Assembly (NCBI GenBank): GCA_009599575.1
Contig: VWND01000007.1
Coordinates: 434,001-498,000 of the forward strand
DNA from: Blumeriella jaapii
Lineage: Eukaryota; Ascomycota; Leotiomycetes; Helotiales; Drepanopezizaceae
Direction: 5' to 3'
DNA length: 64,000 bases
In this document: positions 33,907 to 46,022 of the stretch, piece by piece
Numbering within the stretch: position 1 is the first letter of the stretch
Layout of the letters: every line of letters begins with the position of its first letter
Made by a program: the position numbers and the translations under genes
Notes under the pieces: model-generated
What the model saw: only the letters and a program-made list of their open reading frames with translations
Told to the model about the DNA's origin: nothing
The model's database searches: none

Positions 33907-35446
33907 GTCGGCTTTATCTACTTGATATCAACACAGCAAGCATTTTATGAAACCGGGACTCAGAGGCGTTACCAGACAAGAAGCGATCATCGTCGTGACG
34001 AGCTACGGAATAGGAACACGGCGTCACGTGGATTGCCCAGACACTTTACGAATTGGGAGGTTGTCTTGTGGGTTTATGAGTTATGGACTTCGACCAAATC
34101 ACATGATCGGATGGGTGGGTGCACACTTTTCCGTCTTTTGAAGAGAATTTGACGGCGTTTCCGCGCATTGAAGTTGCACCTGGTCGATTCTCTTATCCGA
34201 ACGAGCTCGCTACAATAACAACACAACATTCATTCCGAACATTCTTTGCTTTGGGTTGCTTAGCTAATGAAACACCACCACACAGGCGGCGTGCGGGGGC
34301 ACTTAGCAGCACAGCTAAATGCGAGGAAGTGATACACTCGCTAGGTACAATGGCACGTGTTTTGTTGTGATTCGCTGTGGAAAGGATGTGTAATTCACAC
34401 ACAATCGAGAAAATTACATAGGTACCACAGGTCTGGAGCAGTGTCATGTTTTCAAAGTGATGGGCCTGATCTATGATTCTAGCTCACATTCTCGCTATCC
34501 GTGATTCACAATCACGCATTAGAGCTGATCTGTGCCGCGTTCATCAGGGTCAAGTACTCTACTGTAAAGCCGTCCTTCATTGCCTCAATCGAGGCCCGGG
34601 GTCGCCATCACCACTACAGAATCTGGTTAAAGTCCAGGTCCATTTTGGTAAAGCGCTAAAAACCTATCATGGGCTCTGAGTTCGCGGACATCAAAGATAT
34701 CCAACTTGAGAATTTTCGGACCTCGCTTCAGGAGCTTCGTCACGGAGTAGGCTACAGACCTCGCTCTTGAAAGTCTACGAAGTCAGCCAGAGCTGGCTTT
34801 GTGTCCCGGGTTGGGCTTTGCAGTCACTGATTTGACAGTGCTGGCTTCAGTATTCGAGTTACCTCGGAGCTTAGTAATTTAGTCAAGAGCACGATGCGCC
34901 ACGTCTGATCTCGACCAGATGCACGCTCAGCTCAAACACCAGGAATCCAAGACCCCGGAGAGAAGATCGAAGCCCTTCTCCCTGAACAAGCAACGCAACC
35001 TCGACGGTGCAGTTTTCGGCTTTTTCGAGCTGCTTTCACTCAACCACCTCCCTTTGTACATTTTTTAAATAGTCGTAGAGGCCATTTCCGTAGAAAAGAC
35101 CTGACTTCTAGGCGTCGAGGGCGGTGTTGACTGACTTGCAAAAGCCTTTTTCAGCTTCTAGCGCGAAAAGATATCTAGAATTGAAATCTAAAGCTCTCAC
35201 AAGCGAACGACCAGAGCTCCACCAGGTGTAAGGAACGGTTGTGATGTGAATACAGTTTTTCTATTCCTGATAGAGTTCTACTGAAGTTGCGAAAGAATGA
35301 ACAGACTTAACACCACGATTTAAGACTGGAATTTACTGTATTACCCTCTTCGATACCAACAAATTGCGTTATTGTTAAAATAAAAGTAATCGGTACCTGT
35401 TGAGATGCTTACATGGAAATGATTTCGACATCGTAAAAACGTCACC
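33907..35446. other. Intergenic, nothing recognised
   Basis: About 1.5 kb between the ends of the convergent yap1 and aldo-keto reductase genes. Only short unconvincing frames. Balanced to slightly AT-rich; no RNA gene recognised by eye. Confidence 0.5.
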
Positions 35447-36554
35447 TTACTTCTCAAGAGGACCAGTCGTTGGATCCCACCCCGATGGCTCATAGGAATT
35501 ATTGAACGTCAGTGTTTCGATATCTTCCTCAGTCAATTCGAATTCTAATATGGCTGTGTTGTCTTTGATTCTGCTTGAAGAGACGCTTTTTGGAAGAGGC
35601 ACGAATCCCTGCTGCAAACTCCATCGAAGCAGAATTTGTGCAGCACTCTTTGCGTACTTCTTCATCAGAGGCACGAGATCTTTGTCGTCCAGTCTCTGAC
35701 TACGAGCAAGCGGTGAGTATGCCTCGATGACGATATCCCGCTTCCTGCACCACTCTGGATGGTCTTAGCTATGTTTCTTCTTCGGGATCGACATTGATGT
35801 AGAGACTTTCCACATAGTCTACAAGCACCTACCGGCAATATCAGATCGAGGAAGCCAGGGATGCATTTCCCATTGTCCAACAGAGATCACACCACCTTTC
35901 CCTTTGCCACCTTCTTCTTCCAGTTCCTTGATGTGCTGCTCGAGTTCATCCAGGTGATGGACCCCATAATTGCTGACACCAATACTACGAACTTTTCCTT
36001 CTTCGACAGACTCGACCAGTGCTTTCCAAGCCCCTTTCCTGGCCTGTGAGCCACCATACGGAGCGTGAAGGAGCATGAGATCAAGGTAACCCAGCCCACT
36101 CTCTTCCAAGCTCAAGGCGACTTGAGATTTGACGCCTTCGTAGCTGAGAGCGGACTGATAGACTTTGCTGGTGAAGAATTTGTCTTCCCGAGGAATACCG
36201 GACTTCCGGATAGCCTTCCCACATGGACCTCCGTTGCGATAAATCGCAGCGCAATCGACCTAGTAACACCTCAGAATTGATTTTCAAGCTTTCTGCGAGG
36301 GAACCAAACATGACGGTAGCCAGCCTTGAAGGCTTGGGTCACTACATCCTCACAGATTTCAGCTGGTCTAGAGCAGGAGTCAGTTGAAAGCATGCAACGA
36401 AATTTGGACTTTGATTGCGGACACTTTGTAGACCTGTTGACGACTGTTAGTTCACTGTCAACACACTCATGGCGATACGTACTCCGTATCCTAAGACGGG
36501 TATTTCGAATCCTGAATTCATGCGTTTCTTCGAGTCGATGGTGATGGCCCCCAT
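35447..36554 (-). CDS. Aldo-keto reductase, 291 aa
   Basis: NAD(P)H-dependent carbonyl reductase of the AKR superfamily. Exons: 36554-36483, 36433-36423, 36367-36310, 36259-35833, 35754-35447. Catalytic tetrad visible: Asp and Tyr in V-D-C-A-A-I-Y-R-N, Lys in F-F-T-S-K-V-Y, His in M-L-L-H-A-P. The G-V-S-N-Y-G and P-L-P-K-S-V-S-S-S-R-I cofactor-binding segments follow. Start chosen at the ATG giving M-G-A-I-T-I-D-S before the conserved I-P-V-L-G-Y-G. The second exon is only 11 nt with a weak donor (GTCCGC), which is needed to keep P-A-E-I-C-E-D-V-V in frame. The substrate cannot be told. It faces DOM34 divergently across about 600 bp. Confidence 0.88.
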
Positions 36555-37163
36555 GGTGTAACTGGGATCGAAGATCAGCGGACTGGATGAGTTGGAGGAG
36601 GGGTTGACGGGTTTCTAAGGAAGAAAAGTAGGTAGGCAGGTAGGTGTAGGCAGGCAAACAGATAGCAAGCCGGTAAATTGGATTCGGCCAATGTCCGTAA
36701 CCTACACAGAACTTGACAATGGCTTCCTGTAAGAGATTTGTGGATGTATCTGTTGAATCCTAGTCACCAGAGCTGGCAGTCTTATCATCGAGAGCTTTGG
36801 GTTGTTTTGGTATCTCTTCGTGATCGACTCAGCTTCTTGACGTAAGTATCACGTGATCATGTAGCGTGGGATATTAGACGACTAGTCATAGCCTAGAGAC
36901 TTCGAATTCGCATCCAAGTCTTTACTTCCCTTCGACTTCCTCGACTTTTCCTCGGAAACGACAGTTCTATAATTTTCGGCACGTGATATCGCGTTAGGGT
37001 TCACAACCGGTTGGTGCCCCTCCATCTACCCCGCCACCCGGCTGGTTCGAGCTGTTGGATAGACGTGATGTATCGCACCCCCTTGAGCAAGTGAACAACA
37101 ACAACAACCGAAAACGGCATCTGAGATCCCAACGATTATTGACTGGACCCGGACTGTGCTAAT
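36555..37163. promoter_or_regulatory. Shared divergent promoter region, AKR and DOM34
   Basis: About 600 bp between two divergent start codons. It contains two CACGTGA motifs (near 36,850 and 36,981), but no clear TATA element. Short CAGGTAGGTAGG-like repeats lie near 36,630. Confidence 0.4.
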
Positions 37164-38375
37164 ATGCAGCTGGACAAGAGAAACATTGGGCGCGATGGTT
37201 CTGGAACAATCACACTTACTCCTAAAGAGTCCGAGGACATGGTAAGCAGTTTCCCTGCTGCTTAATTTCGTAAGCTGATATGGCTCGCACAGTGGCATGC
37301 CTACAATCTGATCGCTCCCAACGATCTCCTTACTGCGTCTGCTATCCGCAACGTTCAAAAGGAGTCAAGCACAGGCAGCACATCATCCCACCGAGAACGT
37401 ACCATCTTGCAAATTCGAGTTACCTCTATAGACTTCGATCCTCAAGCTGGGCAGCTTCATATCAGTGGCAAGGTAGCACGTGAGAACAACATTGTCAAGA
37501 TGGGCGCATTCCATACCCTTGATCTCGAATTGCAGCGGATGTTTACCATCGAAAAGAGCGAAGGCTGGGACTCTGTGGCTTTGCAAGTCGTTGACGAGGC
37601 CATCAAAGAGGACAAGGAAGGGGTAGTGCCGGCTGTTGTGATGCAAGAAGGCATGGCTAACATTTGTCTTATTACGGAGCATCAAACAGTTTTGAAGCAA
37701 CGGGTGGAAACCAGAATACCGAAAAAACGATCTGGCGGCGCGAGCAATCACGACGAGGCGCTGCAGAAATTTTACGAGACAACCTTGAGGGCGTTGAACA
37801 GCCATATCGACATCACTCAGCCACGGCCGATTTTGCTCGCAAGTCCTGGTTTCACAGCAGCGGGCTTTGCCAAATTCATAATCGATGAGGCAACACGCAA
37901 GGGAGAAAAGGCAATTCTCGCAAACAAGAAAAGCTTCGTGGTTATTCATTCCAGCTCAGGACATCTTCACAGTCTGAATGAAGTTCTGAAAAGCCCAGAA
38001 GTTTTGGTGAAGCTAAAAGATACGAAATACGCAAGGGAAACTCGACTTATGGATGACTTCATGACTATGCTCCGCAAGGACGACGGTAGAGCATGGTACG
38101 GGCCCATTGAAGTCGAGAAGGCTGTTGAGAAAGGCGCTATCGGAGCCGGCGGGGGGGTCTTACTGATCAACAATTCTCTGTTCCGAAGTTATGAAATTGG
38201 GACACGAAAGCGGTGGGTCACATTAGTTGACAAGGTCAAGGAGTTGGGAGGCGACGCCCGAGTGCTCAGCAGCGATCATGAAAGTGGTAAGAGATTAGAA
38301 GGACTTGGAGGAATTGCTGCTATCCTGACATTTCCACTCGAAGGTTTAGACGACGAGGATGATGATGAACCGTGA
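37164..38375 (+). CDS. dom34: Dom34/pelota ribosome rescue factor, 386 aa
   Basis: Exons 37164-37241 and 37293-38375 (51-bp intron). Dom34, with Hbs1, binds stalled ribosomes and triggers subunit splitting in no-go and nonstop decay. The protein starts M-Q-L-D-K-R-N-I, the family's signature N-terminus. It has the N-terminal RNA-binding fold (W-H-A-Y-N-L-I ... I-D-F-D-P-Q-A-G-Q-L), an eRF1-like central domain (L-A-S-P-G-F, without the GGQ of true release factors) and C-terminal domain 3 (W-Y-G-P ... G-A-I-G-A-G-G-G), plus a short acidic tail. Length is the usual one for the family. Confidence 0.95.
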
Positions 38376-39915
38376 TGAAAGCTAGCTTCGCGTATCTTGT
38401 AAAGAAAGATTTCTAGACAGTGCGATTGCCGTGATGCTATTTCAAGGCTGCTCGGAATATTGCGAAGCGGCTGAGCTATGCACACCACCGGGATATTCAT
38501 GGGTCAACATTTTGAGTATGAAAAGCCTACGCAGAAAGTAAAAGTAGTTTGTGGGGAGGAATGGAGCTATGCCCAAGGGACGTGAAAAGGAAATTGAGAA
38601 CGAGAGGGTGAAGAGCAAGGGAAGGCATGAGGAAATGGAGTTGAGGACGAAGGTGTAAGACTAAAGAAAGAGGAAGGGAGGTCGAGACGGCGCAGATGCC
38701 GCAAGCAAGCACGTTTCAAATCAAATTAACATTATAGTGCAATGTTATTGTTCTAGACATTGTCTAGTGTGGTCCGAATTGGGGCAGACAAAGCGCAGCA
38801 CAGTAGTACTGTACTGTACTGTACTGTCTTGTATATAGATGATGCTCGCTTTGGCTGCAATGAAGCGTCTGTGTACAACACTATTATTGTACACTCGACT
38901 CTTTGCGCAAATTGCGATTCACAATTAGACGATTTAGGGAGATAAGCAGTCGCGCATCATCGGGATATGTCGTACAGTACGAAGCGAACGTAAACTCTTA
39001 AATGTACAACAAATACGAAATGATAGTCTACTTGAGTGGACCAGAGCCTGGTTGGAATTACAACGGTCAATGTGGTGTGCTTTGGCCTATTCTCTGCATC
39101 AGACCACTCCTACAGTAGGTTCTGTTGTTGTCACGGTTGCCGTGGGTGCATCTGACACTACATATCCTGAACTCGTTCATCGATTTGTATAACGCCTAAC
39201 TTAGAAGCAGAGCTCAAAGCTCACTTCTGGAAAGGCGTTTTGGATAATACGTTGAAAAGAGGTAGAGATTCACGTTCCACGCTCGCTTAGATGGGAGCCC
39301 TATGTCATGTAAACAGAGGTACAGGCATTTCCTTGGAATTCGAGATCGCCAAAGCCAAGCTGCTCACTTTACACCAACTGCCGTAAACGCTGAATGATCA
39401 GCAGCAAGATTGATCAGAGTCCCATGACACGTGTCTGCCCAGCCACGAGTCATGTGGGAATAGTGACTCGAGATCGTGATGGGGAAGAAGATGGTGTTCA
39501 AAAATGCCTTGGTCGGTGCGACCGATGATCTACGGAGGTTATCATTAATGTAAGTAATTTATCGGGCGTTTAGAAGATGGAGATGCTGGCATTGCAAATT
39601 CAACATGTGTGCATCACTGGACTTCAATTCATACTGAGCCCGAGAGAGCTTCTCTGGCAGCAGCCGATAGCGGTGTGAAGGAGACATGGCGTGTAGACCA
39701 TCTAAATTTGATCTTCTCCTCGACATAACTATTCAATTCGATTTTGACAATTGCTGTACAATCCACGCGTGGTTGGTGAAAGGACCCTCATAAGATGATC
39801 AACGGAGGAGTGGATGAGAAACCAAAGCGAGGTAATGTAATACCAATGTCCCAGTCAAATCTCTGAATATATTTTCACAACGACTTTCCAATAAAACCAT
39901 GCCAGCCGTGATCCT
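38376..39915. other. Intergenic with a (TACTG)n pentamer run
   Basis: About 1.5 kb without a convincing gene. A perfect pentanucleotide run GTACTGTACTGTACTGTACT lies at 38806-38828. The rest is unstructured to the eye. Confidence 0.5.
38806..38828 (+). repeat. (GTACT)n microsatellite
   Basis: Four to five perfect pentamers, the complement of the TACAG motif seen throughout the right compartment. Confidence 0.85.
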
Positions 39916-40388
39916 TTACTGGGGGATACAGTAGTCGGGGCCAGTTCCGCTTGAAGACGGTTAGCACAATCTCAAAAGATTGGAGTTTCCGAGGACAGTT
40001 TAGGTAGAATTTCGAAATATGATAATGTGTATAACAGGCGGGGATTTGATACGTACCAGTAGTTCGAGGGAGAGCAGCAATTAGGCGGTAGGCATGTGCG
40101 ATCGAATCTGCAAGTGCCATCGGTGGGATAATTGTCGCCTACAATTGTTAGCGACCGAGGATCAAAGCAATCGGAAATTTCGGGAGACTTACAATATGCT
40201 GGTCCCGTGCCACAAAAGCCAGCGTTTGAGCAGCAATAGTTCATACCCTGTATACAATCGGCGGCAGTTTTGCAGCTACCAGCGCCAGATTGACGGGATT
40301 CGAGCAAAGATTCGGGGGTGGGGGTGGCGGTGGCCCCGAGAAACAAGGCAGAGGAAGCCACAATGGCCAAAAGGCTGGAGAATTGCAT
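39916..40388 (-). CDS. Small secreted protein with two chitin-binding (CBM18-like) repeats, 103 aa
   Basis: Exons 40388-40193, 40138-40057, 39949-39916 (introns 54 and 107 bp; 312 nt in all). A signal peptide (M-Q-F-S-S-L-L-A-I-V-A-S-S-A-L-F-L) is followed by a propeptide-like stretch ending L-E-S-R-Q. Two hevein-like cysteine motifs follow: C-x5-C-x6-YCCSNAGFCGTGPAYC and C-x4-C-x4-CCSPSNYCGTGPDYC, the second completed by the last exon (G-T-G-P-D-Y-C-I-P-Q). CBM18 modules bind chitin. Small secreted chitin-binding proteins of fungi can shield hyphal chitin or mask chitin fragments from hosts. That role is inferred here, not shown. It stands alone in gene-poor DNA. Confidence 0.8.
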
Positions 40389-43300
40389 GATGATGATGGT
40401 TGTACTGTAGGTGGAGTCGAAGAGGGAGTTGAAAGCGCTGTGTAAAGGTCTCTGAAGTGTGTGGTTGAGAGCCTTAACGACGGAACACGCGGTGCTTTAT
40501 ATCCATTTGCTACTTGTACCGTGCCAGATTAAGAAAGTTTTTTTTTTCTTATCCCTCACAGCTCTCAAACCTTCTCACACGGACACTCAAACTCTTTGAG
40601 GATATCTCGTAAGAAAAAGTTATTCCGACAGGGTAGGCTTGGTAAGAACTTGTTTCAATTTCAAGTACTGACATTAACCCTAAACTTATTTCGTATCTCC
40701 ACATTTCCAACGTTAAATTCGTTTCTCAAAACTCTGTACAGAATGTTCAATACGATGAGCCGACGGCGATACCTGAACCTAGAAGCAGTTGCACCGGGTG
40801 ATCAACACGATGGCTTAGTAGGAAACCTACTTCGTACTTTATCATACTTCTACAGAGTAGATAGCATGCCTGAAATACGAACAACGGAGAACAGGTAGTT
40901 GCGCCTCAATGGCTGTGCTCCGAAAGCCAAATCCACAATTAGAAGTACCTCAAACTCTCTGTACGTCAGCAGTTGGCCCGTAAACCAAGCGAACTATGTA
41001 CTGCACTATGGTAATTCACTCCCGCCACATCCTATCTGAAGACGATTCCATCGTAGACTGTTATGAGTTCATTAAATCAGTAGCGGCACTCCCCTGTCCA
41101 CCACAGCAGCCCTTGATTTCAACCAGAGACGGCCCGGGATGGGAGGGTATTGAGACTACAGTACAGTAGTACAGTACTACTGTAAGTACGAACCGCACCA
41201 GTGCAGAATAGGACGAGAATTGACAAAAGACCAGGGTTGATAGCTGGGTCACGGGTGTGTTTGTCAGAGACCTAGAACAAAGTGGCCAATTTAATAGCTT
41301 TCCAAGGGTAAAAACTTTGGAGAGAAAATTCCAGGTCTCGAAACACTGCTTTGCGCTACTTTCTTAAGCGCCCAATCGATCGGAAAGGTTAGAGTATTTG
41401 GTTTAGTCACACACTGAGGAAGAGGTCAGTGGAATTGACAAAAAGGCATATTTTACTTCTGGATGGTATAAATTGGGTTTGAAGTAAACGCGTTGCAAAC
41501 GGTCTTAAAAAGGCTGTACGATAGTTAAAATGGTCCCTGGTCGTACGAAGCACTTCCACCCTGTATTTTGTACTACCCCCCCCCCACCCCTTCCACAAAG
41601 GTGAATTACCTGTACAGGCCAAAATCGCGGGTTTGCGGATGTCCGGACATCGTAAACATTACGAAGTATTATACTCCGTACAGCGGAAGTACAGTGGAAG
41701 TAATAATAAACGCGCTCGTCTCAAGCACATTCTACTGTACGCTGATTTGACTGGTTGGAGACCCCTTTCCCTGTGCAGGAATCTTACTTTTGCAGTATCT
41801 GAAAGAAATTTAAAAAGAGGGGACAATACGCGACCTAGACTTTCCAGATTCAAGCTGCATATGCTACCATCAGGGTCATGAGGTGCGATGCGTGCCGCTT
41901 TCTAAGAGATTTATAATACTCATCAATCGGGGGATCATAGACCGCCCTTTGCCGGCAGAGCTGCGCCTACAAAAGAGGCACAGCAAAAGCATCACATACG
42001 ACAAGTTTGTTATTTTTAAAGGAAAAGAACTCTACCAAAACTTTATGACATCCTGCCCACGACGCGTCTTTGGCTTGTGCCCCGATTTCTATTTGATGCA
42101 ATGTCTCCACGTGATTGGGCTCAGGAAGTACGAATTGACAGAACCACGCTTTCATATCACATCGCGCTATACGCTTACACGGAATCGATCAATTAGTACA
42201 AAAAGCTGCAGAAACCAAGCTTGTCGCAGACGAGAAGGCCCCACGAAGGGTTGCGATAGCAGAAACTGTTAGCGCAAGCGGCAGATCAAGGAAAGCAATA
42301 ACAGCACCAGAAAGCTATCAAGGCAATTGTTGAAAAGCTTTCTCACGCGCTACAACGCGTGCTGGTCTTCGCGCTCGTACCGTGCAAATCCATAAGGAAT
42401 GAGCTGTAAAGTGTTGTGTGATGTAAACGAACAAGTTGGGTAGCTAAAATGCTGCTCGCACCTTCCTGGCGATTACATACATACATACCTAGGTACATAC
42501 ATCTCAGCCTGCTGTAGATCAATGTTAAGAATAGATCTTTCACTCTTACAATCCTTTCATAACAAAAGGACTCTCGAAATGGTGACGACCCGAGCACAAG
42601 GGAGCTACTGTACAGTAAGATCAACCGACGGGGGCACGAGAAATCACATTTTGTCAAACCGTAGTGCTTTTGGACCCTCAGAACCTAGTGTTTTTTATGT
42701 AAAGTAGCTAGACTTTAGTCGGGAACCCTTGTATCTGACTACCCTTCACGGTACACACAGATACAGTACTGTAAGAGCAGAGCGTCCCCTTTCGGATACC
42801 AGAACAACGACCTTCTCCAGCTCATAGCTGCTCTCATTCGTTCGCTGGTATTTTCTACCTTTCCAGCTTGTTTCCCAGACCTCTTCACCCACCGACATGT
42901 GGGCCACGTCAGTGTGGTTTTCGTGCCACCTGCTTTTGCAATGTCCTGAAAGAAGCAGTTTTCCTACAAGCACTTGGAATCAACGACCACTGGAGGTAGT
43001 AGAGGTTGCTACTGTAAGAGCAGAGGAGGGAGCCTTGTTTGTTGACATACAGTACAGTCCATACAGTACATACAATAGAAGTGAGCTCCATGGTTGACGG
43101 GGGGATAAGTACAGTACAGTACAGTACAGTATCGTAAGCGAGGGAAAGATGTCTCAGATAGATAGCCGAGCCGAAAGCGCCGCAAGGGACGAAGCGTATC
43201 AGAAACAAAAAAATGCCCGCTCACACTACGGCGAGATCTATCAAGTGGGTTCAGATCGTCATTTATCAATCTTCGTTTACGTGGAGTGGAAGATCGAGTA

Positions 43301-44248
43301 TGCTATGCTATATGGACAGTACAGTACAGTAATACCCCCTACATGCAAAGCTGGCGTAGCGTAGCACGGAATGTTCGGATCGCGGAACAGCAATGTTCGT
43401 ATGTAATAAATGAATACATACATACAGACATACATACATACACATCCGTTTAGTTGAATGTGCTGATACTTGTATTTACACTCAGTCTCTCAGAAGGTTC
43501 ATTTGAATGCTTTTGCTTTTCTACGTGAAAAACCAGGTCGGAGCGTAGATAAAAGACGCGTCGCGTCGCAGGTACTGTACTGTACTGTAGGATGTGATGA
43601 AGTTTTCTTCCCTTCTGATCAAAAAAGACTTTTGTGCCCTAGGCGGCGCGGCTCTGCCGGAAAGGGTGGTATCCGGTCCCCCGAGTACGGCTCTTGCGAC
43701 GCCCGCTTCCTCCCCCTTTGTGTCAAGTGGTCGATCTAAGAGTTATTCAGGGGGGGAAGTGGGGAGAAGGGAGGGGGGGGGGGGGGGGGGGGGGGGCGCA
43801 GGGGCTTCTTCTCGGAAAAGTCAAAAGGGCAATTATCAGGATGATAAGCATAGCATCACAGGCCAAAAAAGAGAGGAAAGTTGCCGTTACGCGGAAATAG
43901 CCATGCAACGGTTGTCGTCTTTCCAAAGAAGCATTAGGATCCGTCAAGAGCTGCTTTTAGAACGAATGGGTTTACGACTAAGGCAGCGAGCGCATCTCTC
44001 ACTGACAGTACAAGTGGCAGGCATAGCGCAAGACAGGGGGGTGGGCTATTCTGATCCCACCATCCACGACGAAAAACGAAAGGTTGCAAGTAGGACTCAT
44101 GTTCATCCTGGATATTATCGCGAAAAAAATAAAAATAAAAAATAAAACAACAGCCGGAGTCTCCATCTGCATAATCACCTACCGACATCGGATTAGCCGA
44201 CGACCAAAGCGTGGTAGTAGAAAGAGGGAAAAGAAAATCCCTTACACG
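40389..44248. other. Long gene-free stretch with scattered TACAG repeats
   Basis: Almost 3.9 kb with no coding region I can support. It contains TACAG/CTGTA runs (41,160-41,182; 43,048-43,075; 43,109-43,131; 43,317-43,330; 43,575-43,589), the palindrome TACAGTACTGTA (42762-42773), CATA/TACA runs (42,475-42,505; 43,410-43,442) and a G-run of more than 20 bases (about 43,776-43,797). Confidence 0.55.
43109..43131 (+). repeat. (TACAG)n microsatellite
   Basis: GTACAGTACAGTACAGTACA and continuing, four perfect units. Confidence 0.85.
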
Positions 44249-44809
44249 CTACGCAAGGCCCAGAATACACAAGAATAGGGCGCCTCCAACGACAAGAGCC
44301 CTGACGCCATTCGTACTGGCAGCATTGGCGGGATTACTGACTGTTGACCCAGTGGTGCTTGTAGAGGTGCTGGTAGAGGTGTTCGTAACTCGGGAGAAAT
44401 TGCAGGCGCGGACGAGGTCAAGGACATCTGGGTATCGTCAGTCCTCAGGATCGGAGACAACTGTTAGATGCGGTGCGCATACCATTATCGTCGCGATCCT
44501 CCGGATCGAAGACAGCGACGCATGCTTCGCAGGCTGGAATAAGCACCGTGGAATTGGCAGGAGAGCAAACGCAGTTGAGGTAGGTCTGGGAGTTGTCCTT
44601 GTCGGTCTTGTCACAGTTTTGCGAGAGAGTCACCACACTATCTTGTGTTAGTCAAGCAGAAAGAGGTGTATGCAGGAGAACTCTCTAGATTTGGATGCTG
44701 ACCTTTCACAAGCACTCTTGCATTGAGTAGGGATATCGCCGGAATCTATGTCCTGGGCAGCCACATAGCTTGAGAGCAGGGCAACGAGGGACAGCCTGGT
44801 GAGTTGCAT
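44249..44809 (-). CDS. GPI-anchored small cysteine-rich surface protein, 146 aa
   Basis: Exons 44809-44703, 44637-44483, 44427-44249 (introns 65 and 55 bp). It has a signal peptide (M-Q-L-T-R-L-S-L-V-A-L-L-S-S-Y-V-A-A), then eight cysteines in the order C-x3-C, C, C-V-C, C-x2-C, C. A Ser/Thr-rich stretch (N-T-S-T-S-T-S-T-S-T-T) and a hydrophobic C-terminus (A-L-V-V-G-G-A-L-F-L-C-I-L-G-L-A) are typical of a GPI signal. Cysteine count resembles CFEM proteins, but the spacing is that of another widespread fungal family of unknown function. Expected at the plasma membrane or wall. No enzymatic motif. Confidence 0.8.
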
Positions 44810-46022
44810 GGTGGCTATTGCGGTCGATGGCAAGTAAGGGAGGTCTGTACGATAGGGCAGTAGAGAGTTGGAGTAGGGTGAAAAGGAGTAGAATCTCGTG
44901 GGGAGGCCGTACCCTCATATACAGAAAATTGGATGTCACGGAGATCAGGGGTCTCAAACAAAGAGAAAACAAGGAGAGTGGGTATAGATAGGTATGCCGA
45001 GCCACTCAATGCGACGTAATGCTTGGTCGGTTGAGTCGTCAGCTGCAAGCAAGCAACTATCCAAATGCCAATCCGGGGCTGTGCCGGTCTGAAGTCAAAG
45101 TAATCTGGAGATGTGTAGTACAGTACATTACAGCATAACCCAGGACTTACAATTTTGATATGCAGGCGAAATAGAGTAACCGAAATCACCAACCAAAATT
45201 CCTACCGGTTGGTGGTGAGAAATTCCGGCAGCACAGCACAGGATGGTTCGAGATAAGACCGTGTCTCATTAAATAAAGACCAAACAAGCGGGCAGGCTAA
45301 GAAATTCGAAACAATTTCACCGAATCAGTGCTTAGCTGTCGAACAAGATTGGCCGGGGCCTGCAAGAAGTGGTTGTCGAATATATGTTATACAGTGTTCC
45401 ATAACAACAACGATTAATGCGAAATTCGGTAAACAAAAATGTCGGAACTACCGCAAAGTGGTGTCCCAACACTCCCAAGGAGTGTGAGTCGTCATGCCAT
45501 GACGTGGAAGTTGTTCTTGGGAAATTCTACATGCAAAGACCGGCAAATGACAGGAGCGTGGAGTAGCTTGGCGACGAAGTATATCCGTATAGTTCGTAGA
45601 TGCTTGGTCGGCTGGACAGAAGAACGACAGTAGGTTCTGCGCCAATTTTCACCGTGTGGCTAAAGTATGCTGAGACATGTGATCTTACTTCGGTAGATAG
45701 GGTGCTACCAAAGGAAAGCATAGGAACCTTATTAGCCACAAATCCATACGAAGTACAAGTCAAGAGTTTGACAAGGCGAAGAACCAACGATGAAACAAAC
45801 GAGTCAGAAGAAAACGCAGCTTTGTGCTGATGTTCACTGACACCGAGCAGCCGGATAATACGGAAGTGTTTTCCGAGGTGCTCACAAGTAAAGTAGTACG
45901 ATACAAGCTTCTCTTGAATAAGAATAGTTGGGCCAAGAGACGACGTCGGATTTTGCGGGCAGCGCGATTATTCGTTATCCCAAGAGAGCCGAAAGGGACG
46001 GAAGAATACCGACCAAATCAAA
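44810..46022. other. Intergenic, nothing recognised
   Basis: About 1.2 kb upstream of the GPI protein and downstream of the HTD2-like gene. Short frames only; one TAGTACAGTACAT near 45,116. Confidence 0.5.

Noticed and set aside
43594..44145. 183-codon plus-strand frame with a Gly run
   Set aside because: The Gly run is the G homopolymer; composition random, no motif, no introns or start context.
44249..44809. CFEM effector call for the eight-cysteine GPI protein
   Set aside because: Cysteine spacing does not match CFEM by eye; kept as an unassigned GPI-anchored cysteine-rich protein.
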